DNA of 45,349 bases from contig KZ627160.1 of the NCBI GenBank assembly GCA_002917775.1, positions 528,076 through 573,424 on the forward strand, read 5' to 3'. Source of the DNA: Glaciozyma antarctica PI12. Lineage: Eukaryota > Basidiomycota > Microbotryomycetes > Kriegeriales > Camptobasidiaceae. The position numbers were made by a program, and so were the translations under genes. The notes beneath the pieces were generated by a model. The model had not been told where the DNA came from. It was given only the letters and a program-made list of their open reading frames with translations, and did not search any database. The first letter of the stretch is position 1, and each line of letters begins with the position of its first letter. Shown in pieces: positions 23,953 through 36,155 of the stretch.

Positions 23953-25319
23953 ATGAGCGGCGACAAAGCAACCCTCCTCGACTTTGGCTTCTCCCTTCCC
24001 AAGATCGAGAAAGCCCTTCGCGTGACGAAGAACGCGGGCCTCCAACCAGCTCTCGATTGGCTCGCTGACCACGCCGACGACCCCGACCCCACGCCCGAGG
24101 AGGAGGCGGCCGAAGCAGCAGGAGGGCACGACGAGGGAGATGAGGAGGGAGGACCTGGAGGACTTGCTGAGGCCAAGGTGCGTTGCTCGTCCTGAGCTCG
24201 GCGAGCTGTTCGGTCGTGCGGCCGTGCTGGGAGCGGATCCGAGCTCCAAGACGCTGCACCGGACTGTCGTAGGACGTAGCTAATCAAGTGTCTGCCCACA
24301 GAGTCTCAAGTGCTTGATCTGCGGCAGTGCGTCTCCTGTCCACCTGTCACCCGGCCCACCAGCTGACCCCGCTTCTCCAGAGGTCTTCCGCAACAACGCT
24401 CTTGCTTCTTACCACGGCGAGAAGTCGGGACACGACCAGTTCGAGGAGTCGACCGAGGAGATCAAGCCGCTTACCGAGGAGGAGAAGGCCGCGAAGCTTG
24501 AGGAGGTGCGTATTCTCGCGATCGTGAGGCAACACAGTGGAACTAACGGGCTTGCAGCTGAGGATGAGGATGCAGGAGAAGAAGAAGCTCAACGCAAAGA
24601 GGGAGGCGGAGGATGTCAAGGTCAACGAGAGCATCAGGCGCAAGGGAGGACAGGATCAGGTGCGTGCTGGCCGCATCGCTCCACCTTCCCGAGTCTAATC
24701 CTCTCCTCTCCCTCCCCAGTCGCAGATCAAGGCCGACCTCGCTCTCAAGGAAGCGAACAAGGACGCCATCCAGCGCAAGAAGGGTGCATGGTGCTCCGCA
24801 CCTCCCACACCTTCGCTAATCCCCAATGACGCACAGACAAGCTAGACGACGCCAAAGCCAAAGCCTCCGTCCGCGCGCAAATTGAAGCCGACAAGCGTGC
24901 TCGCGCCGACAAGGCCGCGCGCGAGAAGGCTCTGCGCGAAGGGAACGCCCCTCCCCCCGTCGCTGCGGACCCGACGCCCGCGCCTAGGACGACTGCCCCC
25001 GGGGAGAAGAAGGTGTACACGGAGACGAGATTGCAGATTCGCTTGCCTGGGGGAGGACAGCCGATGACGACGACGGTGGGAGCGAAGAGTACGTTGGGAG
25101 AGCTCGCGAGCTGGGTGAGGAGCCAGGACGCTGCGAGCGGGTTGGAGAGTATTGTGTTCAGCAGTGCGTTCCCGAGGTACGGTCGTTCAGTTCGCATCGA
25201 GGGGACGGAGGCTGACGATACTGCACGCTACTCGTAGAAAAACGTTCGGGGCCGCCGATGAAGGTCGGTCGATGGAGGAGCTTGGACTGGTGCCGAGTGC
25301 CGTCTTGATACTTTCGTGA
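23953..25319 (+). CDS. UBX-domain p97/Cdc48 adaptor (UBXN1/SAKS1 type)
   Basis: Adaptor that binds ubiquitin and the AAA ATPase Cdc48/p97. The ATG at 23,953 opens a UBA domain (residues about 1-45: ATLLDFGFSLPKIEKALRVT, GLQPALDWLADHADDP). It is followed by an acidic linker, a single C2H2-like finger (KCLICGKVFRNNALASYHGE, then SGHDQF), a long charged helix (EEEKAAKLEELRMRMQEKKK, DKRARADKAAREKALREG) and a C-terminal UBX domain (TRLQIRLPGGG, LGELASWV, SIVFSSAFPRKTF, MEELGLVPSAVLIL). The FPRK loop is the p97-binding signature. The order UBA, finger, coiled coil, UBX is that of UBXN1. Six introns splice in frame; the stop is TGA at 25,317-25,319. Confidence 0.92.
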
Positions 25320-25556
25320 CGAGGGGATGAGAATGACCCTGCAAGCTTGCTTTACTGTCGTCGCCCGCGTTTCGAGCAGAATCCTGGAGGGGAGAGCATC
25401 GTAACTGCCGAGCAGGGAATCCGAATCGAGAGTTCGCGTCCTCTTCAAGGGCGGCGAACACGCGCCCGCAGAAGCGCACAGAAAAAGCAGAGAAGCCGTT
25501 GCTCTGCCCGAGCAGAACCAGCCTTGACCATCCTCGCTCGTTCCCAGAAGCCCGCC

Positions 25557-26384
25557 TTACACTCTTCGAGTCACCGGCGGCAACTGCATCACCTCCGTCC
25601 GCACCACCTCTCCACTCGTTAGCAACCCCACATGGGGATGCACGTCGTACCGCATCGAGAAAACCGCCGACACGTTCCTGCAGCCGTGATTAGCGCGCAA
25701 GACGCGGGAGTTGAAGGCGAGGACGCACTTGAAGCTGTCGGTAATCTCCTTGAACTCATACTTCTGCTTCCCTCCACTGACGTTGATCTTGGCGTACTTT
25801 GGGCTGCGAATGATACGGTCCCAGAGCACGACAGAGTTTCGAGGCTGCGTTGCGGGATCAGCTTTGAAGTCGGCAGCGCGTCGTCGGGAAAGAAGACGAA
25901 CGTATTTCTCCGTCGAGTAGTCCGCAACGAGGTACACGAAGACCTGCTTTGTGTTCCAGTTGAACAGCGGAGTAAGGTCTGCGTCGACGTGATGAGCGAG
26001 GAGCTGAGGACGAACACGTCGTGAGACGCACCTGCTACGACGTCGAACTTGGCGAACGCAAACTCGCGCAGACGAGGTCTCCGCTCATGACCTGATCTCC
26101 CCATAACACTACGCGCGCGCGTCAGCTCCTCGTTCTCCGGTAGCAGCACCCAGGTTGGCAGCTCGAGGCCGGAACTCACACGTTCAGGTGGTTCATCTTG
26201 AGGCTTGCGGGGTCGAGAGCGGAGGGGATGATGAAGGTTGTTAGGGAGATAAGGGCGAGGAGAGTGAGGAGGACGGTGGTGGCTAGAGCCCTGTTGGAAG
26301 AGAGGGAGTTAGCAGCGGTGCGAGTGAGGTGGGGAGGAGAGGCAGGTACGAGACGTTGTTCGCTCGTTGGAAAGCGGAATGCAT
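25557..26384 (-). CDS. SPC3: Signal peptidase complex subunit 3
   Basis: Essential non-catalytic subunit of ER signal peptidase; a single-pass protein whose lumenal part supports the catalytic Sec11. The ATG at 26,382-26,384 gives MHSAFQRANNV and a membrane segment (LATTVLLTLLALISLTTFII). Later exons give REFAFAKFDVVADLTPLFNW, NTKQVFVYLVADYST, NSVVLWDRII, KYEFKEI and SMRYDVHPHVG with a short tail. These are the conserved Spc3 blocks (DLTPLFNWN, VVLWD). Four introns keep frame. Length (about 185 residues) is normal. The stop TAA is at 25,557-25,559. Confidence 0.93.
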
Positions 26385-26566
26385 CGTGGTGGCCCTCTGA
26401 GGATGAACTGCTCCGACTGAGAGTATCTAACGACGGACGAGTTGCGTTGAGTCAAGGGAAGGAGGAAGAGCACCCGGCGGAGAGCAAGCTAGTCGACCTC
26501 GGAGGAGGTTGAGCGTCTACCACCACACTCGCTCAGCTCCAAGTCAACTCACCCAGCCTAACAGTG

Positions 26567-26997
26567 ATGCGTCCTACTCAAATCCTACGCAAGACCGTCC
26601 CCATCCCCCTCTCCGACATCCCTGCCGCCCTCCTTCGCCTGCCTCCCAAGCCTTCCCTCGCCCCCAAAGCCTCCTCCACCACCTCCCCCACCATCGACCG
26701 CCTTATCAAGTCTCTCGCCACCAAGCGACGAGCACCCACTGGCCTCGCAGGGTCGGGTCGGGGGCTAGGGAACCTCGTCGGCGCGGCGGTCGAAGACGCG
26801 GAGAAGGATATCGCAGTCGAGAGCCTGCTGCCGCCCAACCTCCGGATCGAGGAGTTTGTGCCGAAGAAGAAGGAGTACGCTGGAGTTAGGAGCTCACATC
26901 GGGAGCTGGTACGTTTGCGCTCGAGGGAAGGATGGCTTCGAGCAGGGACTGATGCTTTGTTCGTGTGCAGCTGCAGAAGCTCCGGAGGGAGGGTTAA
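26567..26997 (+). CDS. Small basic protein, possibly mitochondrial, unknown function
   Basis: The ATG at 26,567 follows a 5' leader and opens a 122-residue frame interrupted by one intron (gtacgtttg at about 26,910 to gtgtgcag at 26,970). The N-terminus MRPTQILRKTVPIPL is basic, hydroxylated and free of acidic residues, as in mitochondrial presequences. The C-terminal part is charged (LRIEEFVPKKKEYAGV, ELLQKLRREG). It could be a mitochondrial ribosomal or assembly factor, but I recognise no family. It is divergent from SPC3 (182 bp) and upstream of APC1 on the same strand. Confidence 0.6.
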
Positions 26998-27317
26998 GCC
27001 GGGTGGAGAGATGGGAGGATGTAATGATTTTAGTGGGATCTCGTGGCCACGCAGAGAGGTCAGGGAAGCTGGGTGGAGGTGTCTTGTGAGCAGAGGACGC
27101 CGCCGGAGGATCGGTGTTCTTCTCTCGGAGTTGGGGTGGCCTCGCTCTCTCTTCCAGCTCGTACGCCTTCTTGAAAGCTACAGTCAGAGCTTCCCGGCGC
27201 TACACAGCCTTGAATCGAGCCTGTTACTATGAGCCAGCTCAAGTCGAGGCGCGAGAACGCGACCTCCGCTCCCCTCTTTCCTCCCGCCTTCGTCGCTGGT
27301 CGACAGCTCTGGAAAGG

Positions 27318-30300
27318 ATGCTCGCCCAACTCTCCAGCCTAGTTCCTTTGCAGACGGACTACCACCCTGCGGGATCAAAGACGCAGCTGCCGTTCGCGGT
27401 CCCTCCCTCCCTCATCCCCTCGTCGTCCCCCTTCCTCGACTCCCTCTCCAAACTCTCCCGCCGCACTCGCACGGCTCATGAAGCGCCGTGGACCTTCCTC
27501 GTCTCCTCCTTTAACCCGTCCCGACCGAACGGAGCTCCCGCGCCGCCTCTCGAGGAGCTAAGCTGGACAGGTTCAAGCGTCATCTGGGCTCGCGGAGGGA
27601 CAGTTCACCGCACCTACACCTTCGCCTCACAAGGGCAGGACGTCACCCAAGCTCTCTTCGCCAACTTCCCGGTCCCCTCCGAGCCTTCCTCCCCGGTCGC
27701 TTCGACCTCTGCAACGCGAACGGACGACGCGACCTTCAGTCCCTTCCGCCGCCCTCCACCTCCAGCATGGACCGACGATCCCCTCGCCCTTCCCATTCAC
27801 CCTACTCCCTCCCTCCTCTCGGCACCTCCGTCTCTCGAACGGCACCTCGTCATCTTCCTCTCCGACATCGCGTTCGCCTACTCTCCGTCCGGCGGGTCGG
27901 TGCCGTTCCAGCTGCCGTTCCACCTCCGACGAGCTTGGGCGATGGACAGGGGAATCCTACTGGAACGCGCAGGGGAGGGAGGGGAGGGCGATCAGGCGGA
28001 GATGGCGACGCTGTACAGTGACCTCGAGCATGAAGGAGGATATGAAGGTCGTCTCCACCACTTCCTCCCTCTCCCAGCTCTTTCCTCCCTCTACGACCTC
28101 CACCGAATCCCTCCCCGCCCAACCCCTCGCGACCGGCCCGACCGAGCCTATCCAGGACCTCCAAGACCGCATCATCTTCGTCTCCCCTCGAACAGACGGG
28201 TCCGAACCCGTCCTCGTCAGCGCGAACGGGTCAACGGGGAAGATCAGTATCTGGGCGTACGCGCAGCTCGAGGACGCGCTCGATGAACCGGTCCCGACGA
28301 TGACGGAGAAGGGGAAAGGGAAGGAGAACGGCGCTGCGAAGCCCCTCCCCGCGCTCGGAGTCGGTGGCGACCGAAGCCTCTCGAGCGGAAAGCGAAAGCG
28401 CTCTTCTTTTGCCAACGCTTCGTCGGCGTCCATCTCGCTCGGGGACCGTGATAGGGCTGCAGCGCCGACCGTCGGGAGTCGGAGGAGCAAGCGGAGCAAG
28501 CTTGGGACAGGATCGATTTCGCTGGCGGTGGGAGCTACGACCGGTGGGGTGGAGGAAGCGGACCTTCTTGAGGCGCTTGGGGAGTCGATGGGAGCGGGTG
28601 CGGGGGTCAAGAGGACTGCCTCGGCGATGTCAGCTCTCGCGGCGGGGGATCGAAGGGGGTCGGTGACGAGGAACGAGTTGAGCATTACGATGGATCGGAT
28701 GGCGTTGGGAGTGGGAATGCTGGGAGAAATGGACAGGGAGGCGACGTTCTTTGCGCCGGAGCATGAGGAGACGAGGATGGTGAGCGATGTGCTGCTGTCC
28801 AAGGTCTGGGAGATCGATCTTGCTCAAGGAGGGTGAGCGTCTGTCTACTTCGTGTCCACAGAGCGACGGACCCGGCTGATCGACTCTACTTGCTCCTTAG
28901 ACCAAGCGTCTTTGAGGGCATCACGGCGAACACTTTCGACTCGCGCGCGACTTCCCCTTCCTCCCTCCCCTCCTCCACCCTCGCCATCCACCTCCCTTCC
29001 TCTTCGAATCTCCTCATCCTCACTCTATCTCGCTCTCCCGAAGGATCTCTCCTCGTCGCTCCCCTCAGCCAAATCGCCGCCACATTCGCCACGCCCATCC
29101 TCGCGTCGCGTGCGCAAGTCCTCGACCTCCTCGTCCACGAGCCCTCGGGTGACTGGGGAGTCGTCACCGCCGCCGGTCGAGCAGACCGCATTGGAGGACC
29201 TGCTATTCCCGACGGCAGGACCATCGCGCGAGTAGAAGGTGACGGGTCGAGGGAAGTCGTTTTGACGCTTGACGACGGATCGAGGTACACGGCAACGGCA
29301 CCACTCTTCCCCACCGGTCTCGCCCTCCGCTGCCTCCAATCCCTCTCTCTTCTCCTCCCAGCGGACGACTTTGCAAGCTTCCTTCGCACGACGACGCAGT
29401 GGAAGCAAAGCGTCGCAGGCTCGTCCGACATGGACGCCATCGCAGGCGTCCTCAAGTCTCTTTTCCTCGGCACAGCGCCTGAACCGCCGCCTGAGAAGCC
29501 CTGGGCGCATTTCGCTCGTGCGACGGCGGACAGGGCGGCGCGTGATCCGCTGCTCGCGAACTTGCGGTCGTCGGAGACGACGTCGGTGGCGATGAGAGGG
29601 GCGGCGGTGGTTCCGGCGGAGAAGAAGTTCCTCGAGACGATCGTTTGGGGGTTCCACCTCCTTGCCGAGGACTGCAAGCTCGTCGCAGAGAGGCATCAGG
29701 ATTACTCGACCCTCGTCTCGCTCCTCCTTCCTCTTGCCGCAGCGCTGAACCTCGTCAACTGGGTCGACTCGTACCGGAGGATCGTGGGAGGAAGTCTTGT
29801 AGCTCTCCCATCCGGTTCGTCGCGCATTCCTCGCTGGTGCGCTCACTGACCTAGCTCTCAACAGTTCCTTCGTCTTCGCCCTCGAATCTCCCCTCGCACC
29901 CTCCCAACATCCTTTATCATCTCGCATTTCTCCTCGCTGGCCGCAACCCACGCCCCTGGGTACCTCCTCACGACCTCGCCGCCCACCTCGATTCCTCAAC
30001 CTCTCACCTTCTACGGCACTGTCAATCCCTGCCGCACGACCGCCGACATCCTCGAGATTTACGCACACCTCTCCCCGCACCTCCACACCTCCGAGTCGCC
30101 CTCGCTTCGCGCGCAGAATGCCGTCCTGGAGATGGACCGACGAGGATGGACGATCGCGCGGCTTGAGAAGGTTGCGTTTGGAGTCGCGTTGCCGCTCAGG
30201 GAGGCGATCAGGCTTTGCCAGCTTGAGGCGCCGGAAAACTGGCCTCGGAGCGCGTACGAGCTTGTGAGGAGGCCGGATCTGGCAAAGCAGATTGAGGGAG

Positions 30301-33300
30301 AGAGGAGGGAGGAGGCACCGCTGCTGCCCTTGGTGAGTTTGCGGTTTGCGAAGTTGGATGATTGGGACTGATGGACGAGTTGTGCAGGCTGCTGGGCCCG
30401 CGGGGGAGAGCGATTCGAAGGAGGTCGTTCATGTCCCGAAGGCGACTCGGTTCAACGAGGATCGAAGGCTCGAAGAGGTCGGGCGGATGCTCCAGTATTC
30501 GGAGCCTGTCACTATCGGTGCTGGGGATCGCACGCTGTGAGCAAAGTTCCGACGCCACTGTCACTTCTTTGCTGACGCCGCCTTTGCGCGCAGGGACCAA
30601 CTCACGCCTCAAGTCCAGCAAAGCATCCTCACCGCCCTCTCGAGTCGCACCCTCGCCCTTCCCATCGGGTCCGCTATGTTCAACTACGGCTCTCGCGTTC
30701 GCCCCGCCGCCGAAGCCGTCTCCATCCCCCGGATCAACACGTCGGCGCGCATCCTCCCCATGCCCTCGCCCGTCGCGCTCGTCGACAAGGACCATCGCGA
30801 CATTCCCGGGACGCCAGATCGACTCGAGTGGCCCGAATTTCACAGCGGCGTCGCGGCGGCACTCCAGCTTCACTCGGGAAGCAGCAGCTTCGACAGCTCG
30901 CAGATCTCTTTCAACAAGCCCGCCGAACTCGACGCGCGCCACGCCGGATTTCTCTTGGGACTCGGACTAGTCGGTCACATCGGTGCGATGGTCTTTAACC
31001 AGGCGTACGAGTACCTCAAGATGAAGCACGACCCGACCTCGATCGGCCTTCTCCTCGGACTCGCCGTCACGTACGTCGGAACGGGCGACGCCAAGGTCAC
31101 CTCCCTCCTCTCCGTCCACCTCGCCGCCCTCCATCCCTCCAATTCGTCCCTCCTCAACGTCTCGGGCATCACTCAGGCGGCAGGACTCGTCGGCATCGGT
31201 CTCCTCTACCTCGGGACTCAGCGACGAACGCTCGCCGACATCATGGTCCGAGAACTGTGCGGGATCAAGGTCACGAGCATCGAGGACCCGACGGCTTGTC
31301 GCGAAGCGTACGCGCTTTCGGCGGGCTTTGCATTCGGGATGATCATGCTGGGGAAGGGGAAGGAGGCGTCGGCGACTTCGGGCGAAGTGGAAGTGGTAAG
31401 GACGTTCCGAGCTCTTATTCTGGGCGAAAGCAACCACCCCCTTCCTGGATCCGCCCCCTCGCTCAACGTCACCGACGTCAACATCACCTCCTCCGCCGCG
31501 ACCATCGCCGTCGGGCTCATGTTCCTCCGCACCGAGCGTCAGGACGTCGCCGACATCCTCGAGATCCCCGACACGGCACGAAGGCTCGACTACGTCCGGT
31601 TCGACCTCCTCCTCCTCCGCACCCTCGCTCGGTCGATGATCATGTGGGAGAGCGTCGCATCGTCCAAGGCCTGGGTCGAATCTCACGTCCCGGCGTTCAT
31701 CAGCGCCGCCCTCCTTTCGAAGGGCCCGGCGAAGGGAATCGACGCGGATATGGACATCGCGCGCTGGAATATCATCGCCGGAGCGTGCTTTGCGATGGGC
31801 CTCAAGTTCGCGGGGACAGCAGCGGCGGAAGCGCACTCGACGCTGATCCACTACCTCGACCGCCTGACTCGAGCTGCCTACGTCAAAGGTACGCGCTTCC
31901 TTCTCGACTTGAAAAGCAGCAGCTAATCCCGTCCTTATGCCAGCTTCGACCGTTCAGGGCAAGAGCAAGCGCCACGCCATTCGGTGCTGCCTCAGCGTCG
32001 TCGCCGTCTCGCTCTCGATGGTCATGGCCGGAACGGGCGAGATCAACGTCCTCCGTCGGCTTCGAGTCGCCCACGGCCACTTCAGCGAAGGCGTCACCTA
32101 CGGCACGCACCTGGCGTCCCACATGGCGCTCGGCCTCCTCTTCGTCGGCTCAGGTCACTACACCCTCGGCACCTCGAACTCGGCCATCGCAGCCCTCCTC
32201 CTCGCCTTCTATCCCTCCTTCCCATCGACTCCTACCGAGAACCGAGCCCATCTCCAAGCGTACCGACATCTTTGGACCCTCGCCGTCGAGCCGAGGTGTC
32301 TTCAAGCCCGCGACGTCGACACGAACGAGCCCGCGTTCCTCCCCATCCGTCTCCGCCTCATTGAGCAGGGCAACACGGTCCGCGCGAAGCAGCTCGTCGC
32401 TCCTACCCTCATCCCCGAGATCCGCCTCATCGACACGATCCAGATCGACAGTCCTCGCTACTGGGACTTCTCCCTCCACCTCGCCAACAACCCTCAGCAC
32501 CTCGCCAGCTTCCTGCACGACGGGACGATCTACGTCAAGCGTCGCACGGGACACCTCAGCTACGCGCAGGACCCTCGAGGGATTCGCAGCATCTTCACGC
32601 GGTCGAAGAGCGAGACGGGGAGTGCCGTCTTCGACTTTGGCGAGACGGCTCGGATGCTCGCTCCCTCCGCGGTCGGACTGCGCGATTTCGTATCGGCCTT
32701 CTCAGACGACGCCGAGTCGATCGCAGCGGTCAAGTACCTCTGCCACCCTCCCGGGTCAAAGGAGGCGCCAACGGCGTTCGAGGCGCTCTGCGCGTCCGTC
32801 TTGCTCGAATGCCTGACGCGCGACAAGCGGGACACGATCGGAGTCTACCACGCCATGTTCGACGCCCATTCTCAGCTCCCATCCTCAACCCTCGACCCTC
32901 TCTCCCTCTCTCCGCCGCCGAGCAACTCGGCTTCGTCGTCGATTTCTACGTCAAAGGAGCGTACAAGGCTTTGTTCGGCAAGACGAAGGTCAAGACGACT
33001 GCAGGACCTCGGGAACCCCTCATCCAACCCGCCTTCATCGACCACGTCGCGCTCAAGACGAGCGAACGCTCGCGCTCACTCCTCGTCGATCCAGTCCTCG
33101 ACGTCGCTCTTCGGTCGTACCTCATCTCGGGAGGGTGGCCCACCGATTCGAACGTGGGTCGAAGGCTGGCGATGTGCCTCCTCTTGCACGGAGCGCCGTC
33201 GGCGTCCGCGTTGGCGCAGCTGCGGGAGAAGGCGCAGGAGGTGCTGAGCTTGGAGGGTGCGGGGACGGGGGATGCGATGGGAGCGACGAAGTTGATGGTG

Positions 33301-33393
33301 AGGGGGACTGGGAGGGCGGTGGAGGCGGCTGGAGGAAGGGGGTGGAGCAGAGAGTTTGGAGATTTTGCGGTGGAGGTTTGGATGAAGAGGTAG
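27318..33393 (+). CDS. APC1: Anaphase-promoting complex subunit 1 (Apc1/Cut4)
   Basis: Largest scaffold of the APC/C ubiquitin ligase, which triggers anaphase and mitotic exit. The ATG at 27,318 begins a beta-propeller-like N-terminal region (SSVIWARGGTVHRTYTF, VIFLSDIAFAYSPSGG, IIFVSPRTDG) with a disordered basic insert (SGKRKRSSFANASS). The middle holds LEKVAFGVALPLREAIRLCQ, an Apc1 hallmark. The C-terminal half carries proteasome/cyclosome (PC) repeats: FLLGLGLVGHIGAM, SIGLLLGLAVTYVGTGD, AAGLVGIGLLYLGT, ATIAVGLMFLRTERQ, SHMALGLLFVGSG. Introns near 28,840, 29,800, 30,340, 30,540 and 31,890 keep frame. The frame shifts without a good intron near 28,011-28,020 and 32,905-32,925, and near 29,960-30,050 a shift or an intron with a weak donor is needed. 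The gene is conserved and essential, so base errors are more likely than decay. Confidence 0.9.
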
Positions 33394-33456
33394 CAGCATC
33401 GCAACACGATTTCGTGCATCAGTACCTCTCGCTTTCGACAACGTCGATTACACGGT

Positions 33457-35859
33457 CTACCAGAGCCGGCTCTTGATGAGATCGTACCTCGACAGCTCCG
33501 CCAGACTGATCCTCCCTTTCTTCTTCCCAGGAACATCAAACTGCCCTCGATCCGACAACGAACTCGTCTCCTCAATGACCTTCTCGCACGCCGTCATCCC
33601 GATCCTAGGTCGCTTGCTGTCGTTCAAGTCGTCCTCGGCTACGCGGAATTCCATCGTTGCTGCGTCTGTCAGCGAGGGCTTCTTGCCGAGGAGAGAGAGG
33701 GACGAACCATGTCGGTATTCAGCGTACGCCCGCAAGTTGATCCCAATCAGCAACTTGAGCGCCACCAAACTGCACCCGCATCAGCCCCCCTTTCTCCCCT
33801 CCACACAGAGAAAGAACTCACCAAGCCCACCCCACACACCCGACCAAACCCATCACCGCCCACCCCCCAACTCTACTCCCCCACCCGCCCTCTCCCTCCC
33901 CCTCTCCCACCCGCTCCAGGCGCACATTCATCGATCCCCGAATCGTCCGCTAGCATCTCGAACGCCTGGAAAATGACCCTAACGACGAGGCACCCTAAGG
34001 GGAGTGCTGCGAAGCCTAGTCGGCGGGAGACGAGGGGGGATTGATCGACGAAGGGCTGTGCGGGGGTTAGTATGCGAGAAAGGAGGGAGAGAGGAAGGAC
34101 GGACTTGGGATTCCCGTCTGCTTTCGCCTACGACGAGGTCCTTGCACAAGACGTCGATAAAGCGACCATACACCGCCGGTCGGATATGGTTAAACTTGGT
34201 AATGAAAGCATGTTTGAGCCAATCGACTACGCATTCGCTGAGGAGGACGATGATGGCTGGGCTGAAGATGGTTTGGAGGAGGGAGAGGGTCGGGAGAGCG
34301 GGGAGGACGAGGGAGAGGGAGAAAGAGGCGGGGAGGAAGGAGAAGAGGGAAGAGGTGGAGGAGGAGGAGAGCTCGATGAGGTTCCGGAGGGCGATGATGA
34401 AGAGCATTAGGGCAAGTTGAAAGCGCTCGACGATGTCTGCGTAAAGTGTGGTCAGCGCACGTCGATAAGAGAAGCTAAGTGATGCGAAAAAGGAGAAGGA
34501 GGCGAACGTACCGGCGCAGGTGAGTTGGAACAGGTTCTCCTTCTCAAACTTCTTAAAGACGCTCCCCTTGATCTCGACAAACTGGTTCGACAGGAGGAGC
34601 GTCAACAGCGCGTTCGAGTACGAGTTGATGGCGACGTTGAGAGTGACGAGTTGGTAGAAAAGGACGAGGGTGTGGGCGACTGCGTGCGAATGATCAGCGA
34701 GTGCGGAGCGAATTCAGAACGAGAGAAGAACGCACCGACGTAGGCGAGGTTAAGACCAAAGAGAGCGATGGGACGGATGTGCGGGTGGCTACCATCGGTA
34801 CGGCGACCGAGAGTCTGGCGCGAGAAGAGGGAGTCCTGGAGATCCTGCCCAAAGGAGCAGCAGAGGCGGTCTGCAATCTGCCATCGTTGCGTGAGCTTCG
34901 CAGAAATTGAGAAGAGAACAAACGCACCTCGAGAACGTTGAAGATCACGTAAAGCTTGATCGTCTCCTGTCCCCTCACGCTGTGATACATCTTGCTCGCG
35001 TCCGTCATGCGATGGAGTATGAACAGCGTCCCGACGAGGACGAGCGTTTTGGTGAGGTCGCACTTGTGAGAAAGGCGAAGGTACCGCCGTCGAGAACGGG
35101 AGAAGGTGTTGTGCCAGAAGTTGGAGACGAGGTAGGAGAGGGCGGTGAGGGAGCGGAGGGGGAGGATGGTGAAGGTGTAGAGGAACGAGTCGAGGCAGAT
35201 GATGAATCCGAACATGATGATCTTTTCGTCCTCTGCATTAGCTCTTGCCTTATCCTCCCTGGAGCAGTCGTACGCACCTTCTCCACCTCGCCAGGGACGG
35301 TAAGGAAGTTGGTAACCCTCTCCGCCTTGACCCCATCCTCTCCCTCCATCTCGACCGCCAGCACCTCCTGCCTCAAATAATCCCACAACGAGAACGGCAG
35401 CCTCTGATACCCCTTCCGAATGCTCCCTCTCAGGATCAGGGGTCTCCGCTCCAGGCGAGCTCAGCTCCTCGACAAAGCTAGCCTCCATGAAGCTGCGCGA
35501 GTCGTCCCCGATATCGGGTGGAGCCGAATGGATAGAGTAGCTGCTAGGGGAGCGTGGGGGCAGGGATAGCTCATCGTAAGAGCCTTCGCGCTCGGCGTGG
35601 CGGTAGGCGGAAGGGCCGTCGGGCGTGAGGAGGTCTTGCAGGTCGTGTGGGAGGTCAAGGTCGTCTGGGAGGTCGGAGATGGGAGGTTCTGAGGCATGGC
35701 GTTTGCGGGAAGAGGCTGGGGGAGGGGGGAGAGGGGGCGGAGGGATGGAGATGGAGGTGGGGAGGGCGAGGCTGGTGGAGTTGTCGTGAGGTCCTCGTCG
35801 TCGTCGTGGAGATTTGTCAAGTCTGGCAGAGAGCGAGACTCTAATCGAGGCAACGCCAT
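33457..35859 (-). CDS. TAPT1/Emp65-family ER membrane protein
   Basis: Multi-pass ER protein of the TAPT1 (DUF747) family; yeast Emp65 works with Slp1 in protecting folding substrates. The ATG at 35,857-35,859 opens a disordered acidic/Pro-rich N-terminus (MALPRLESRSLPDL). Then come the family blocks LPFSLWDYLRQE, RVTNFLTVPGEVEK, GFIICLDSFLYTFTILPLR, MYHSVRGQETIKLYVIFNVL, FGQDLQDSLFSR, VEIKGSVFKKFEKENLFQ, DIVERFQLALMLFIIALRN, CVVDWLKHAFITKFN and VYGRFIDVLCKDL. The tail ends YDLIKSRLW with TAG at 33,457-33,459. At least six introns are present. The N-terminal part changes frame twice, in a C-rich stretch near 35,716-35,740 and near 35,420-35,434. Convergent with APC1, 63 bp between stops. Confidence 0.88.
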
Positions 35860-36155
35860 CGCCCAGCGGGAGTGTACAGAGGAGGCCTCGTCGTCGTCGG
35901 TGCGCCCAAGTCGAGGTGCTCAACTCTCCCACGGTCCAAACGACGACGACGACGAAGCCGCTCAAGGACCTGTACCGAGCCCTTCTCTCCCCCCGTACAC
36001 AGTCACAGCAGAGTTCACATTCACACAATCAATCCCAGACTGGTACATCCAATCCCATCCCCTTCCCCGCACTCACTCCATCACGAGCACCTCAAGCCTT
36101 CTTCGTCACCTCGGGTCCACTAGGCCTAGGATACCCATCAGGCGCAGCGCTAGCG

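Noticed and set aside
29025-30086. 353-residue minus-strand open frame inside APC1
   Set aside because: Antisense shadow of conserved Apc1 coding sequence; low-complexity Arg/Glu/Gly composition, no start context or introns.
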